Assembly: GCA_039921525.1 (NCBI GenBank)
Contig: JBDSBP010000088.1
Coordinates: 36,372-100,371 of the forward strand
Length of the DNA: 64,000 nucleotides
Direction of reading: 5' to 3'
From: JADCRZ01 sp039921525
Lineage (GTDB): Bacteria > Bacteroidota > Bacteroidia > Chitinophagales > Chitinophagaceae
This document shows positions 25,762 to 34,948 of this stretch, one piece after another; positions within the stretch are counted from its first letter, which is position 1, and each line of letters starts with the position of its first letter. The translations under genes and the position numbers were made by a program. Under the pieces are notes generated by a model. It worked only from the letters and a program-made list of their open reading frames with translations. It did not search any database and was not told where the DNA came from.

Positions 25762-26526
25762 TCAGTTATTTAACTTGATAAACCCGCCGTCTATCGGGTA
25801 ATCGCATCCAGTAATGAAAGATGCTTCATCCGAGCAAAGGTAAAATGCCAGGGCGGCCACTTCTTCCGGTTTACCCATGCGACCAACAGGCTGGCTTTTA
25901 GAAAGTTTGAGGAGCATCTCTTCTTCTTTACCTGCATAATTCCTGGCAACAAAACCATCTACGAAAGGAGTATGCACTCTTGCAGGTGATATGCTGTTAC
26001 AGCGGATATTATCCTGTAAATAATCTTTTGCTACCGAAAGTGTCATCGCAAAGATGGCACCTTTACTCATGGAATAGGCAAAACGATCCGGAATGCCCAC
26101 AATTGCCGCAACGGAAGCCATGTTAATAATACAACCACCACCAGTTGATTTCATCATAGGAATGGCAGCAAACAAGCAGTTGTAAGCACCCTTAACGTTT
26201 ACGTTAAAAATGCGTTCAAAGTCTGCTTCGGAAGTATTGTCTGCCTTGCCTATATGTGCAATGCCTGCATTATTAATGAGGATATCCACATGTGCAATCT
26301 CTTTAAATACTTGTAATACCTGTTGCTGGTTGCTAACATCACAAGGGTACCCAAAGGCTTTGCCGTCTTCCCGGTCTATCAGATCCAGAACTTCTTTCGA
26401 ACTGTCGGCATTAAGATCGATAATATGAACTCTGGCGGCCTCTTTAGCAAACAAGATGGCCATTGCACGGCCAATGCCACTACCACCGCCGGTTATCACT
26501 ACATTTTTTCCTTCTATACTAAACAT
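25762..26526 (-). CDS. SDR oxidoreductase, probable 2-keto-3-deoxy-L-fuconate dehydrogenase
   Basis: 254 aa from ATG at 26526 (an ATG at 26547 is also possible but overlaps the mutarotase gene). Motifs: VITGGGSGIGRAMA, NNAGIAHIG, Ser in NMASVAAI, YSMSK catalytic pair, C-terminal DYPIDGGFIKL. All catalytic residues are intact, unlike the other SDR of this cluster. Role assigned from context. Confidence 0.88.
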   Translation of the reverse strand: MFSIEGKNVVITGGGSGIGRAMAILFAKEAARVHIIDLNADSSKEVLDLIDREDGKAFGYPCDVSNQQQVLQVFKEIAHVDILINNAGIAHIGKADNTSEADFERIFNVNVKGAYNCLFAAIPMMKSTGGGCIINMASVAAIVGIPDRFAYSMSKGAIFAMTLSVAKDYLQDNIRCNSISPARVHTPFVDGFVARNYAGKEEEMLLKLSKSQPVGRMGKPEEVAALAFYLCSDEASFITGCDYPIDGGFIKLNN

Positions 26527-26536
26527 TCCTGTTGAT

Positions 26537-26866
26537 TTATAATTCAAAAATTTTATCCATTACTATCCATTTCTCACCGGGTTTAGCATTGGGTAAAGCC
26601 TGCTGGTATTTCCACACCTGTTTTTCCCATGCCTGCACCGCAGCATTTGCCGCATCCATTGAATCCTTCTTTTCAAAACTAAAATCATCATCCGCCTCCA
26701 TGATCATAAATAGTCGGTTACCCGTGCGGTAAATATCCATCACTGTGATACCTGCATTCACGATACTTGAAATTATTTCAGGCTTTACCTGGGTGTGTAA
26801 CCGTTCATATTCCGCAATCAATTCCTCCTCATCTTTTAAATCCAGCGCCAGGCAATATCTTTTCAT
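26537..26866 (-). CDS. L-rhamnose mutarotase family protein (likely fucose mutarotase)
   Basis: 109 aa, single small alpha/beta-barrel of the RhaM/YiiL family (DUF718): MKRYCLALDLKDE, YERLHTQVKPEII, GITVMDIYRTGNRLFMIMEA, WEKQVWKYQQALP. It converts anomers of a deoxysugar. In this cluster the sugar is most likely L-fucose rather than rhamnose, since no rhamnose isomerase is present. Confidence 0.9.
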   Translation of the reverse strand: MKRYCLALDLKDEEELIAEYERLHTQVKPEIISSIVNAGITVMDIYRTGNRLFMIMEADDDFSFEKKDSMDAANAAVQAWEKQVWKYQQALPNAKPGEKWIVMDKIFEL

Positions 26867-26913
26867 TTAAAAAATTTTAATTCCATTGAAGCGTATTTCA
26901 TATCTTTTTTATT

Positions 26914-26944
26914 GCCGATAGCTGATAGCTGAAGACTGACAGCC
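26914..26944. repeat. AGCTGAT heptad array abutting the fucP stop
   Basis: GCCGATAGCTGATAGCTGA and following degenerate units end one base before the stop codon of the permease. The gap is only 79 bp, so the array may also overlap the mutarotase promoter. Confidence 0.8.
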
Positions 26945-26945
26945 T

Positions 26946-28190
26946 TTACGATATCTTAACCTTGTATCCCTTCCATCCAAACCAGGCCACCACCACGAAG
27001 CATAACAATGGAACGATAAATGAAAAAGCCGTTGACTGATGATCTGCCAGCGTTCCCATAACATATGGTACGATTGCTCCACCAACAATAGACATAATGA
27101 TAAATGAGGAAGCTTTCTTGGTATGATGACCCAGGTCTTTTACTCCCAGTGCAAAAATAGTAGGGAACATGATAGATTCGAAAAAGAAAATTGCCATCAG
27201 CGAATATATTGAAAGCGAGGCATTACCGGAAATTACAATGGCACACAAAAGAATATTAATCAGGGCATATATGGTAAGCAGCTTATTCGGCGCCATCACA
27301 CTCATGAGGGCGGTACCGGCAAAACGCCCTATAGTAAATAATGCCAGGCTAATTGAAAGTAAATAAGCCGCTTTACTATTATCAATCCCCTTACCTACCT
27401 CTGTGCAATAGTTAATAAATAAGGCTGCAACGCCTACCTGTGCTGCTACGTAGAAAAATTGAGCGATGACCGAATTGGTAAAATTACTGTGACTGAATAA
27501 TGGTTTTCTGTCTAATACCTCGGCGGAAACTATTTCACTTTCTTTTATTTCCGGCAACGATGTGCGGAAAAACAAGCCGGCTATCAATAATACTACCACA
27601 CCAATTATTATATAAACCATCTTGACAGAATCAAGGCTGTTATCACTATTATTACTACCAAAAAATAAATTGGCAGCAATGATGGGACCAATAAATGAAC
27701 CCACTCCATTAAAGCATTGAGCCAGGTTTAACCTTAATTCCGAAGTCTCGGGTTTGCCCAATACGGTAACATAGGGATTGGCTGCCGTTTCAAGACAGGT
27801 TAAGCCTGAAGCAAGAATAAATAATGCCAGCAAAAAGAAATTGAAACTGGCTTGCTGTGCTGCAGGATAAAACAGGAAAGCACCAAATGCATATAACAAC
27901 AATCCCATAATAATGCCTTTTTTATAACCATATTTATTCATGAACAAACCTGCCGGTAAGGCAATTAAGAAATACGCGCCAAAATAAGAAGCCTGTAAAA
28001 GGGTAGATCTTGATTTGGTAACATTTAATATCTCCTGGAAATGTTTATTTAGTACATCCAATAAGCCATAGGCAGTACCCCAAAGAAAAAATAAGCTGGT
28101 TACCAGGATAAGGGGTATGCGGTAATTTTTGTTACTGTCATGGGTAGTGGTTATATTACTTGTTGATTGAGGAGATAATGCCATATGCAA
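26946..28190 (-). CDS. fucP: L-fucose:H+ symporter family permease (MFS)
   Basis: 414 aa, 12 hydrophobic segments. The FucP pattern is visible: LFFLWGTAYGLLDVLNKHFQ, YFGAYFLIALPAGLFMNKYGYKKGI, LETAANPYVTVLG, LNLAQCFNGVGSFIGP, and late FFFESIMFPTIFALGVKDLG. Inner-membrane importer of fucose-like sugars. It heads the minus-strand fucose block; a promoter would lie in the repeat-bearing gap 28191-28596. Confidence 0.92.
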   Translation of the reverse strand: MHMALSPQSTSNITTTHDSNKNYRIPLILVTSLFFLWGTAYGLLDVLNKHFQEILNVTKSRSTLLQASYFGAYFLIALPAGLFMNKYGYKKGIIMGLLLYAFGAFLFYPAAQQASFNFFLLALFILASGLTCLETAANPYVTVLGKPETSELRLNLAQCFNGVGSFIGPIIAANLFFGSNNSDNSLDSVKMVYIIIGVVVLLIAGLFFRTSLPEIKESEIVSAEVLDRKPLFSHSNFTNSVIAQFFYVAAQVGVAALFINYCTEVGKGIDNSKAAYLLSISLALFTIGRFAGTALMSVMAPNKLLTIYALINILLCAIVISGNASLSIYSLMAIFFFESIMFPTIFALGVKDLGHHTKKASSFIIMSIVGGAIVPYVMGTLADHQSTAFSFIVPLLCFVVVAWFGWKGYKVKIS

Positions 28191-28596
28191 TCTTTTATAT
28201 TTAAGGGTTATATTTAGCTATCAGCTGTCGGCTATCAGCTATCAGCTTTTGTTGATAAGCTTGAAAAGGTATTTTTTTTACTCAACTACCAAATAATTTT
28301 ATTGGTATTCTATTTGAAAGATAAAAAGAATTTGTAAACAGCATGTAAAATTTTAATAAACCTTCTCGAATTAGACTCAGGTAATAAGTCAAGCCGTGAA
28401 ACATTAAAAGTTAAGATTATGTAAATTTTGAGGGGACTAATTTGAAAAACCCTGAATATGGCCATTCCACACAGCCGATAGCCGATAGCCGATAGCCGAT
28501 AGCTGATAGCCGATAGCAGATAGCCGTTTCTCAAAATATCAATACCATCATTTAATATTTTTCTATTACCTTTGCAAACTCTTTAAAAGGAGACTC
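28191..28596. repeat. Divergent gap with an inverted AGCYGAT pair
   Basis: Left arm GGCTATCAGCTATCAGC-type at 28216-28250; right arm at 28473-28525 has seven consecutive heptads of AGCCGAT, AGCTGAT or AGCAGAT. The 220-bp spacer holds no gene. A promoter for the yceD operon follows the right arm. Confidence 0.85.
28567..28575 (+). promoter_or_regulatory. Bacteroidota-type promoter (-7 element) for yceD-rpmF-plsX
   Basis: TACCTTTGC matches the TANNTTTGC -7 consensus of the Bacteroidota primary sigma factor, 21 bp before the ATG at 28597; AAAGGAGA precedes that ATG. Confidence 0.65.
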
Positions 28597-29142
28597 ATGA
28601 ACAGCAAAAGGGAATTCGAAATACCATTTGTGGGATTGAAGCCCGGTATTCATGAGTATGAATACCAGATTACCGATAAGTTCTTTGAAGCGTACCAACA
28701 ACAGGAATTTAACCATTGCAAGGCAAACGTAAAGCTTTTTCTAAATAAAAAGACCGGTTTTATGTTGCTGAAGTTCGAAGTAGGCGGAAGCATCGAAGTA
28801 GTATGCGACCGTTGCGGAAACAATTTACCGATAGAACTTTGGGATGAGTTTAATATTGTTGTGAAACTGGTGGAAGATCCTGACCTGATGAATAACCAGG
28901 AAGAAGATCCGGATGTTTATTATATTTCAAGGGGTGAGAGCCATCTTCACCTGGAAGAATTGATATATGATTTCATCAACCTGAGTATCCCAATGCAGAA
29001 GATGTGTAAGACCGAAGATATCGGTGGACCTAACTGCAACATGGAAGTGTTGGAAATGCTAAAAAGAATGAATGGTGATAATCAAAAGGCGGGAAACCCC
29101 ATCTGGAAAGGACTCGAAAAATTCAAAGACTTAGATAGCTGA
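28597..29142 (+). CDS. YceD/DUF177 family protein
   Basis: 181 aa. The YceD family is linked with 23S rRNA and L32 expression and is usually encoded just before rpmF, as here (42 bp). Two Cys pairs (VVCDRCGNNLP and CKTEDIGGPNC) are visible, as is the acidic YISRGESHLHLEELIYDFINLSIP segment. A good promoter and ribosome site precede it. A weak hairpin GCTGA/TCAGC with a T run follows its stop (29137-29165). Confidence 0.9.
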   Translation: MNSKREFEIPFVGLKPGIHEYEYQITDKFFEAYQQQEFNHCKANVKLFLNKKTGFMLLKFEVGGSIEVVCDRCGNNLPIELWDEFNIVVKLVEDPDLMNNQEEDPDVYYISRGESHLHLEELIYDFINLSIPMQKMCKTEDIGGPNCNMEVLEMLKRMNGDNQKAGNPIWKGLEKFKDLDS

Positions 29143-29184
29143 AAAAAATCAGCACATTTTTATTAATTGTTAAATTGTTGAGTT

Positions 29185-29379
29185 ATGCCTAATCCAAAAC
29201 GAAGACATTCGCAACAACGCAGTGCCAAAAGAAGAACACATTATAAGGCTACAAGTGCTACGTTGAGCACAGATAGCGTTACTGGTGAATTACATGTTCG
29301 TCACCGTGCACATGTGAGCGAAGGCAAATTGTATTACAGAGGAAAAATTGTAGCTGAAGTTTCTCCCATCAAGAAATAA
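29185..29379 (+). CDS. rpmF: Ribosomal protein bL32
   Basis: 64 aa basic protein with the bL32 start MPNPKRRHSQQRSAKRRTHY. The four zinc Cys seen in some L32 proteins are absent, as usual in Bacteroidota. It lies between yceD and plsX, a very common bacterial arrangement. Confidence 0.97.
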   Translation: MPNPKRRHSQQRSAKRRTHYKATSATLSTDSVTGELHVRHRAHVSEGKLYYRGKIVAEVSPIKK

Positions 29380-29486
29380 TTTTAATCCTTTAACAGAATT
29401 CCAGAATCCATAGGTATCTTTAGCCAGAGACCTGTGAATTTGGAATTTTTTATTGTTTAGAACTGGATCTTCCGGAGGGAACTAAT

Positions 29487-30431
29487 ATGAATATAGGTTT
29501 AGACATGATGGGCGGTGATTTTGCCCCGGTTGAAGCCATCAAAGGGCTTTCCTTATTTTTGTCTGAAAAACATATTCCCGTTTCATTTTACTTATTTGGT
29601 GATACGACCGTTATTAGCGTTCTGCTGGATGAATATCAAATAGCTACCGACTCTTTAGAACTGGTGCATGCAGACCAGGTTATAGAAATGCATGAACAAC
29701 CTACCAGGGCCTTAAAGGAGAAACCTACTTCTTCCATAGCACTGGGATTTAAATACCTTGCACAAGGAAGAATAGATGCATTCATTAGCGCTGGCAATAC
29801 AGGCGCAATGATGGTCGGAGCCTTATTCACCATAAAAGCCATCAAAGGCGTCTTGCGCCCGACTATTTCGTCCATCGCTCCTAAAGAAAATGGCAGCTCG
29901 GGATTATTATTGGATGTAGGATTAAATGCGGACTGTAAACCGGAGCATTTAAACCAGTTCGCCCTGCTTGGTTCCCTTTATGCACAGTATATTTTAGGCA
30001 TTGATAATCCAAAAGTTGGCCTGGTTAATATCGGTGAAGAAGAAGGTAAAGGAAATATTTTGATGCAGGCTACCTATCCCCTGCTTAAAGAAAATAAACA
30101 AATCAATTTTATTGGGAATATTGAAGGCCGTGACATTTTAATGGATAAAGCCGATGTGATGGTTTGTGATGGTTATACAGGCAATATCATTTTGAAAATG
30201 GCGGAATCATTATACGAGATTGCCCTCCGTAATAATATTGATCATGAATTCTTCGGTCGATTTAATCATGAGAATTATGGTGGAACTCCTGTACTGGGTG
30301 TATCCAAGCCCGTTATCATCGGTCACGGCATCTCACACGACCTGGCTTTTATGAACATGATACGCCTGGCTGTTAAAATGCTCGATACTGATCTCCTGGG
30401 TAAAATGAAGTTATCTTTCACCGGCAACTAA
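29487..30431 (+). CDS. plsX: Phosphate acyltransferase PlsX
   Basis: 314 aa, full length. MNIGLDMMGGDFAP, FISAGNTGAMM, VGLVNIGEEEGKGN, NFIGNIEGRDI and VCDGYTGNIILKM are all PlsX hallmarks. The peripheral membrane enzyme makes acyl-phosphate from acyl-ACP for phospholipid synthesis. It follows rpmF by 107 bp, and GGAGGGA precedes its ATG. Confidence 0.97.
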   Translation: MNIGLDMMGGDFAPVEAIKGLSLFLSEKHIPVSFYLFGDTTVISVLLDEYQIATDSLELVHADQVIEMHEQPTRALKEKPTSSIALGFKYLAQGRIDAFISAGNTGAMMVGALFTIKAIKGVLRPTISSIAPKENGSSGLLLDVGLNADCKPEHLNQFALLGSLYAQYILGIDNPKVGLVNIGEEEGKGNILMQATYPLLKENKQINFIGNIEGRDILMDKADVMVCDGYTGNIILKMAESLYEIALRNNIDHEFFGRFNHENYGGTPVLGVSKPVIIGHGISHDLAFMNMIRLAVKMLDTDLLGKMKLSFTGN

Positions 30432-30444
30432 TACCTGTTAGCCG

Positions 30445-31371
30445 ATGTCTATTTTCCTTTCTTACTTCCGTGACTTTTTAAAGAGTATACATGTTGGACT
30501 GTTGCTGTTCTGCAGCGGGTATGCCGCGTTGCTTATCTTTCTTAATTATTACTTTGGAATTGAACCAAAGATCCTTTTAGGCATGTCCAACCGGTTTATA
30601 CGTTTTGCCGGATTCTATCTTGTGTATTTTAGCGCTTTTTTTGTGCCTTACCTGGCATGGCTCCTCTTAAAGGGAAGACGATTGACAGAGTTGAAACCAT
30701 TGATGTTCCTGGTTCTTATTGCCCCGGCAATTTTTGCTTTGAAAGTTTCTTTTGGCGGGCTGACGGATTTAATTATAAACAATACTGGCGAAACCTGGGG
30801 GAAATATTATGGCATCATATCAAACCTTCCCTCAAGACTGGTACTGGTTTTATTATCTCTTTTGCTGGTGTGGTGGATCGGGCAATGTGAAAAGCCGTTC
30901 TTTGGTGTGACGTTAAAAAATTTTAACTGGAGGCCTTACCTGCTGATGTTATTGATTATGATTCCACTAATATCGTGGGCATCAACGCAGAATGATTTCC
31001 TGCATACTTATCCAAAAATGAAGCAGGTTGCTTTTGTAGGCGCTAACACGCGTTATCCCAGGTTGTTTCATCTTCTCTTCGAGCTTTCGTACGGCATAGA
31101 TTTTATAACTATTGAACTATTTTTCCGGGGTTTCCTGGTGTTAGCATTTGTTCGTTATGCCGGCCAGGAAGCGATTTTACCGATGGCTGTTTTTTATTGC
31201 AGCATTCATTTTGGCAAACCATTGGCGGAGTGTATTTCATCTTTCTTTGGCGGGATGATCCTGGGCATCGTGGTATACAGAACGAGAACTATTATAGGTG
31301 GATTGATTGTTCATCTAGGCATTGCATGGATGATGGAGGTGGGAGGGTATGTTGGGAATGTTGTCAAATAG
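30445..31371 (+). CDS. CPBP-family (Abi/Rce1-like) membrane protein
   Basis: 308 aa with about eight TM segments. C-terminal CPBP motifs: IELFFRGF (Glu224, Arg228), FYCSIHFGKP (His255), VHLGIAWMME (His290). In active members motif 1 is EExxxR; here the first Glu is Ile223, so peptidase activity is uncertain. It follows plsX by 13 bp and is co-directional. Its stop is followed at once by a heptad array. Confidence 0.78.
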   Translation: MSIFLSYFRDFLKSIHVGLLLFCSGYAALLIFLNYYFGIEPKILLGMSNRFIRFAGFYLVYFSAFFVPYLAWLLLKGRRLTELKPLMFLVLIAPAIFALKVSFGGLTDLIINNTGETWGKYYGIISNLPSRLVLVLLSLLLVWWIGQCEKPFFGVTLKNFNWRPYLLMLLIMIPLISWASTQNDFLHTYPKMKQVAFVGANTRYPRLFHLLFELSYGIDFITIELFFRGFLVLAFVRYAGQEAILPMAVFYCSIHFGKPLAECISSFFGGMILGIVVYRTRTIIGGLIVHLGIAWMMEVGGYVGNVVK

Positions 31372-32080
31372 ATATCGGCTATCAGCTATGAGCCATCAGT
31401 TTTCTGCGTTTAAGAGTAGGCTATTGTAGGATGATGTGTTTTAAATAATAAATGACTGAAATATTAAGGCCAAAGCTGACAGCTGATAGCCGAAAGCTGA
31501 CTGCTAATTAAAAAACTACAAACTCGTAAGCCGGATTCTGTTTCTAAACTATCATTTATCTGGGATGCTGATTGCTCAGCACCTCTTTCTGCCTACCCTT
31601 CCCGGTATAACTGCCTGGCAGTTGATATGAACGAGCAGCTCACCTGTACAAAATACTTCTCAGCACCTTGTACAAACCGGGATATACATGGCATTTCAGC
31701 ATGCAAGGTTTACCCTCCCGGGATGTTACCATCAACGGGCCGTAGGCTCTTACCCTACATTTTCACCCTTACCCAAAATGTTTGGGCGGTAATTTTCTGT
31801 GGCACTTTCTATCCAATGATAACAGGTGTTTCCATCTATTAGCATCAGCCCGGCTGTTCACCGGTACATCGCTCTATGCTGTCCGGACTTTCCTTTCTCC
31901 GTGAAGAGAACGATAGTTCGGTTTGTAGTTTTTGGGCTATCAGCTGTCAGCTATCAGCCTTCAGCTTTATTCATGTTTTAAAAATAACAACAGTTTTTTT
32001 TTACCATCCAAAATTAATTTCAATTAATTAGCGGGTTTCAAAGCTGATAGCTGACGCCGATAGCTGATAGCCGATAGCTA
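31372..32080. repeat. Two inverted AGCYGAT pairs bracketing rnpB
   Basis: Arms at 31373-31401 (right after the CPBP stop), 31473-31503, 31935-31968 and 32042-32080. The last one contains the TAG stop of the next minus-strand gene. The first two and the last two are inverted with respect to each other, and rnpB lies exactly between the inner arms. Confidence 0.85.
31511..31934 (-). ncRNA. rnpB: RNase P RNA, bacterial type A
   Basis: On the minus strand the 5' part reads GAAAGGAAAGTCCGGACA, the middle CCACAGAAAATTACCGCCC, AAGGGTGAAAATGTAGG, GTAAGAGCCTAC, and the 3' end ACAGAATCCGGCTTACG, all universally conserved RNase P RNA elements. ACTACAAAC near the 5' end pairs with GTTTGTAGT at the 3' end (helix P1). 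It is the catalytic RNA that trims tRNA 5' leaders. Heptad arrays touch both sides. Confidence 0.96.
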
Positions 32081-33100
32081 ATACTGAAAGTATATCTCCG
32101 TAGCTCCATACCCATACGAAGAATGAAACTGGTTAATAAACGACTTCACTTCTTTTTTGTGGCGCAACAATTCATGGATCTCATCTCTTAGCTTACCGGT
32201 TCCCAGGCCATGTATAACGATGAGGGATAGTTGCCGGTGTGCTACTGCAAGGTCGTAATATTTTTCAAACTCAGCTATCTGCATACTTAATATTTCGTAG
32301 TTGCTGAGGCTCTTCCAATCATTGGTTATTTTCTCCATGTGAAGGTCAACGGCAAACTTTGCAGGCTCCAAATGATGACGCGCTTTAGACGCTTCATATA
32401 TTTTGAAGCCACTGGATGCCAATTTGCCAAGGTCCATTTTTTCTTCCACCAGTTTCTCCGGATATGTATCAAAAAGCTTGAATGAAAAGGAAGGTACATT
32501 TTGGGCTTTTATTTCTTCTATCCGGGTGAAAACCTGTTTTGGCCGGAGCTTTAACGATGTTTCAAAATAGTCTTCTTTTTTCTTGTCGGGCGTAATTAAT
32601 GAAAATTCTATGTTGAAAGAAGGACTGTCATTCACCTTTTCAAATAAAATATCGTGCAGGTAAAAATCCTGGTTATTGAATACCTGGTTCTTCAATTCAA
32701 ATTCCGGATCTCCCAACAGATCCAGTTTGTAATTGAAATGAAAGCCGTGAACTGTTCCATTTATAAGGTGCACTTTCAGCAGTTCTACTATTTCATCTCC
32801 AAAATCATCCGTGGTAAATTTTGGTAAAAACATCAGCCATACACCATTTGTTCGTGAACTTACGGTCGTCACTTTTTCGCGGGGAACCTGGTCAATGTAA
32901 ACCCTGGGTTTTTTCTTTTCAGGGAAAAGTTTTTGCTCTGAAAATCTTTTAAAGTAAGGAAAATCCAGTTGATCAATGTAGGCAGGAAATTTTACATTGC
33001 GTATTTCAACCATCACCATGGTATCGTTAATGATATCTATTACTGTTCCTTCCTCGTTAGAATGCTTAACCACCACCTTGTCACCGATTTCGAATTTCAT
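32078..33100 (-). CDS. DUF2027 plus Smr-domain protein
   Basis: 340 aa. The N-terminal part (IGDKVVVKHSNEEGTVIDI) is a small beta-barrel (DUF2027); the C-terminal Smr domain carries LIVIHGLGTGKLRDEIHELL. Smr domains act on nucleic acids, often as nicking endonucleases or RNA-binding parts. It is common in Bacteroidota. The TAG stop is inside a heptad array. A good -7 box (TAACTTTGC, 33104-33112 on the minus strand) lies three bases before its ATG. Confidence 0.87.
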   Translation of the reverse strand: MKFEIGDKVVVKHSNEEGTVIDIINDTMVMVEIRNVKFPAYIDQLDFPYFKRFSEQKLFPEKKKPRVYIDQVPREKVTTVSSRTNGVWLMFLPKFTTDDFGDEIVELLKVHLINGTVHGFHFNYKLDLLGDPEFELKNQVFNNQDFYLHDILFEKVNDSPSFNIEFSLITPDKKKEDYFETSLKLRPKQVFTRIEEIKAQNVPSFSFKLFDTYPEKLVEEKMDLGKLASSGFKIYEASKARHHLEPAKFAVDLHMEKITNDWKSLSNYEILSMQIAEFEKYYDLAVAHRQLSLIVIHGLGTGKLRDEIHELLRHKKEVKSFINQFHSSYGYGATEIYFQY

Positions 33101-33103
33101 GAG

Positions 33104-33112
33104 GCAAAGTTA
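33104..33112 (-). promoter_or_regulatory. Possible -7 element right before the ATG
   Basis: TAACTTTGC on the minus strand matches TANNTTTGC and is three bases from the start codon, implying a leaderless or nearly leaderless transcript if it is used. Confidence 0.45.
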
Positions 33113-33119
33113 ATGAATG

Positions 33120-33257
33120 CCTATCAGCTTTCAGCTATCAGCTATCAGCTATCGGCTTATAACGCGCAAATATTCGATTACAAAGATTCTGGAAACACCC
33201 CTGTTCTTGAATTATTTAAATTAAGCCGATAGCTGATAGCCGATAGCTGATAGCCTA
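33120..33257. repeat. Inverted AGCYGAT pair
   Basis: Five GCTATCA-type units at 33120-33159 and four to five AGCYGAT units at 33224-33255; the latter reach the stop codon of the permease (33255-33257). A 64-bp unique spacer separates them. Confidence 0.85.
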
Positions 33258-34937
33258 TTCCCTCAGGTGGCTATTCTTTCTGCCATATAGAAAATAAATA
33301 AAAAGCCCCACCACCAACCAGATGCCGAAACGCAGCCAGTTGGTATGGCTTTCCTGAGCCATAAGGTAAAAGCAACTTATAAGACCCAGTACGGGAAGAA
33401 GTGAAAATTCATGTACAAAAGATAAAATGGCAATGGTCAATGCCACTACCCAGAAAATAATCATCGGAACTCCCTCCCGGGAAAAGAGCGAACTGAAATA
33501 AGTAGGGATATAATAAGCAGTGACGAATACCGCAAGGATAAACATGAGCGGCACTATAAATTTACCATTAACAAAGGGAACCCGAAATTTAGAAGCAGGC
33601 CTGTTTTTTTGTTTTTGCAATACCAGTATACCCCCACAAACCAACACAAAGGCAAACAAAGTTCCTATGCTGGTTAGCGCCAATACCACGTTGAGGTTCA
33701 GGAACAATGCGGGTACTGCTACCAGAACACCGGTAAGTATGGTTGAAAAAGAAGGCGTTTTGTAAATAGGGTGAAGCCTGGAAAAGATCTTTGGTAGAAG
33801 TCCGTCCCTGCTCATGCTCATCCAAATCCTCGGTTGGCCCAGTTGGAAAACTAACATAACGCTGGCCGTTGCAATGATGGCGCTTACAGCTACGATCCCT
33901 GAAATCCATGTCATGCCCCTGGATTCAAAAATCAGTGCCAGTGGATCTCCTACATTCAGTTTTGTGTAATGAACCATGCCGGTAAGTACCAATGCCAGCA
34001 AAACATATAGAACCGTACAGATAATCAGGGAATAGATCATTCCACGGGGAAGATCTTTTTGAGGGTTTTTACATTCTTCCGCCGTTGTAGAGATCGCATC
34101 AAAACCTATATAGGCAAAGAACACGGCTGATACTCCTTTCATGACGCCGGAGAAACCGTTTGGATTAAAAGGTGTCCAGTTGGCAGGATCTGCATAGTAA
34201 CCACCCAAAACGATCACTAAAAAAATTACTATTAATTTAATGATCACCATCAAATTGCTCGCCCTGCGCGATTCATTTATGCCCACATAAACAATAGCGG
34301 TAATCAATACTACGATCAATAATGCAGGCAGGTCCATGATAAGATGAAGACCCATCAGCGTGGGTGCATTTAACCACGCCTCGTGCCTGTTTAATATTGA
34401 AGGGTCGATATCTGCGAGCAATTGGCCGGAAGATAGCAAAATAGCAGTTTCCCCAAAACCCGAATGTGCTGTTGAATAATCCATGGTCAGCCACGCGGGA
34501 ATATGCAGACCGGCTTTATCAAGAAGCCCGGTAAAATAATCACTCCAGGAAATGGCTACCGCAATATTGCCGATTGCATATTCCATTAGAAGGTCCCAGC
34601 CAATAATCCAGGCGAATATTTCTCCAAAAGCAACATAGGAATAAGTATAGGCACTACCGGCCACGGGCACCGTTGAGGCAAATTCTGCATAACACAAAGC
34701 TGCAAAACCACAAGCTACAGCCGTAAAAATGTATAGAAAAACAACAGCGGGACCTCCGTCATAACAGGCTTTCCCAATACTGCTGAATACGCCGGCACCG
34801 ATAACTGCTGCTATACCCATAAAGGTAAGATCCTTAACACCCAACACTTTGTTTAACTGTCCATGGCCATCCAGCATTCCAGCTTCTGCGTCCGCTAAGA
34901 TTTTATCGACAGATTTCTTCCGGAAAAGTGAGTTCAT
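33255..34937 (-). CDS. Amino acid permease (APC superfamily)
   Basis: 560 aa with about 14 TM segments. Start region DLTFMGIAAVIGAGVFSSIG is the APC substrate-binding loop (GAGVF), and AVFFAYIGFDAISTTAEECKNP is the CAT-type signature. Such carriers import cationic or neutral amino acids; specificity cannot be fixed from sequence. Confidence 0.92.
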   Translation of the reverse strand: MNSLFRKKSVDKILADAEAGMLDGHGQLNKVLGVKDLTFMGIAAVIGAGVFSSIGKACYDGGPAVVFLYIFTAVACGFAALCYAEFASTVPVAGSAYTYSYVAFGEIFAWIIGWDLLMEYAIGNIAVAISWSDYFTGLLDKAGLHIPAWLTMDYSTAHSGFGETAILLSSGQLLADIDPSILNRHEAWLNAPTLMGLHLIMDLPALLIVVLITAIVYVGINESRRASNLMVIIKLIVIFLVIVLGGYYADPANWTPFNPNGFSGVMKGVSAVFFAYIGFDAISTTAEECKNPQKDLPRGMIYSLIICTVLYVLLALVLTGMVHYTKLNVGDPLALIFESRGMTWISGIVAVSAIIATASVMLVFQLGQPRIWMSMSRDGLLPKIFSRLHPIYKTPSFSTILTGVLVAVPALFLNLNVVLALTSIGTLFAFVLVCGGILVLQKQKNRPASKFRVPFVNGKFIVPLMFILAVFVTAYYIPTYFSSLFSREGVPMIIFWVVALTIAILSFVHEFSLLPVLGLISCFYLMAQESHTNWLRFGIWLVVGLFIYFLYGRKNSHLRE

Positions 34938-34948
34938 GGCAGGAAATG

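Noticed and set aside
15875..28190. SusC/SusD polysaccharide utilisation locus
   Set aside because: No SusC, SusD, glycoside hydrolase or polysaccharide lyase is found; only an acetylesterase and cytoplasmic catabolic genes.
31627..31842. 71-codon ORF on the plus strand
   Set aside because: It is the complement of RNase P RNA.
28191..33257. CRISPR array
   Set aside because: Repeats are 7 bases without unique spacers of constant length, and no cas genes are present.
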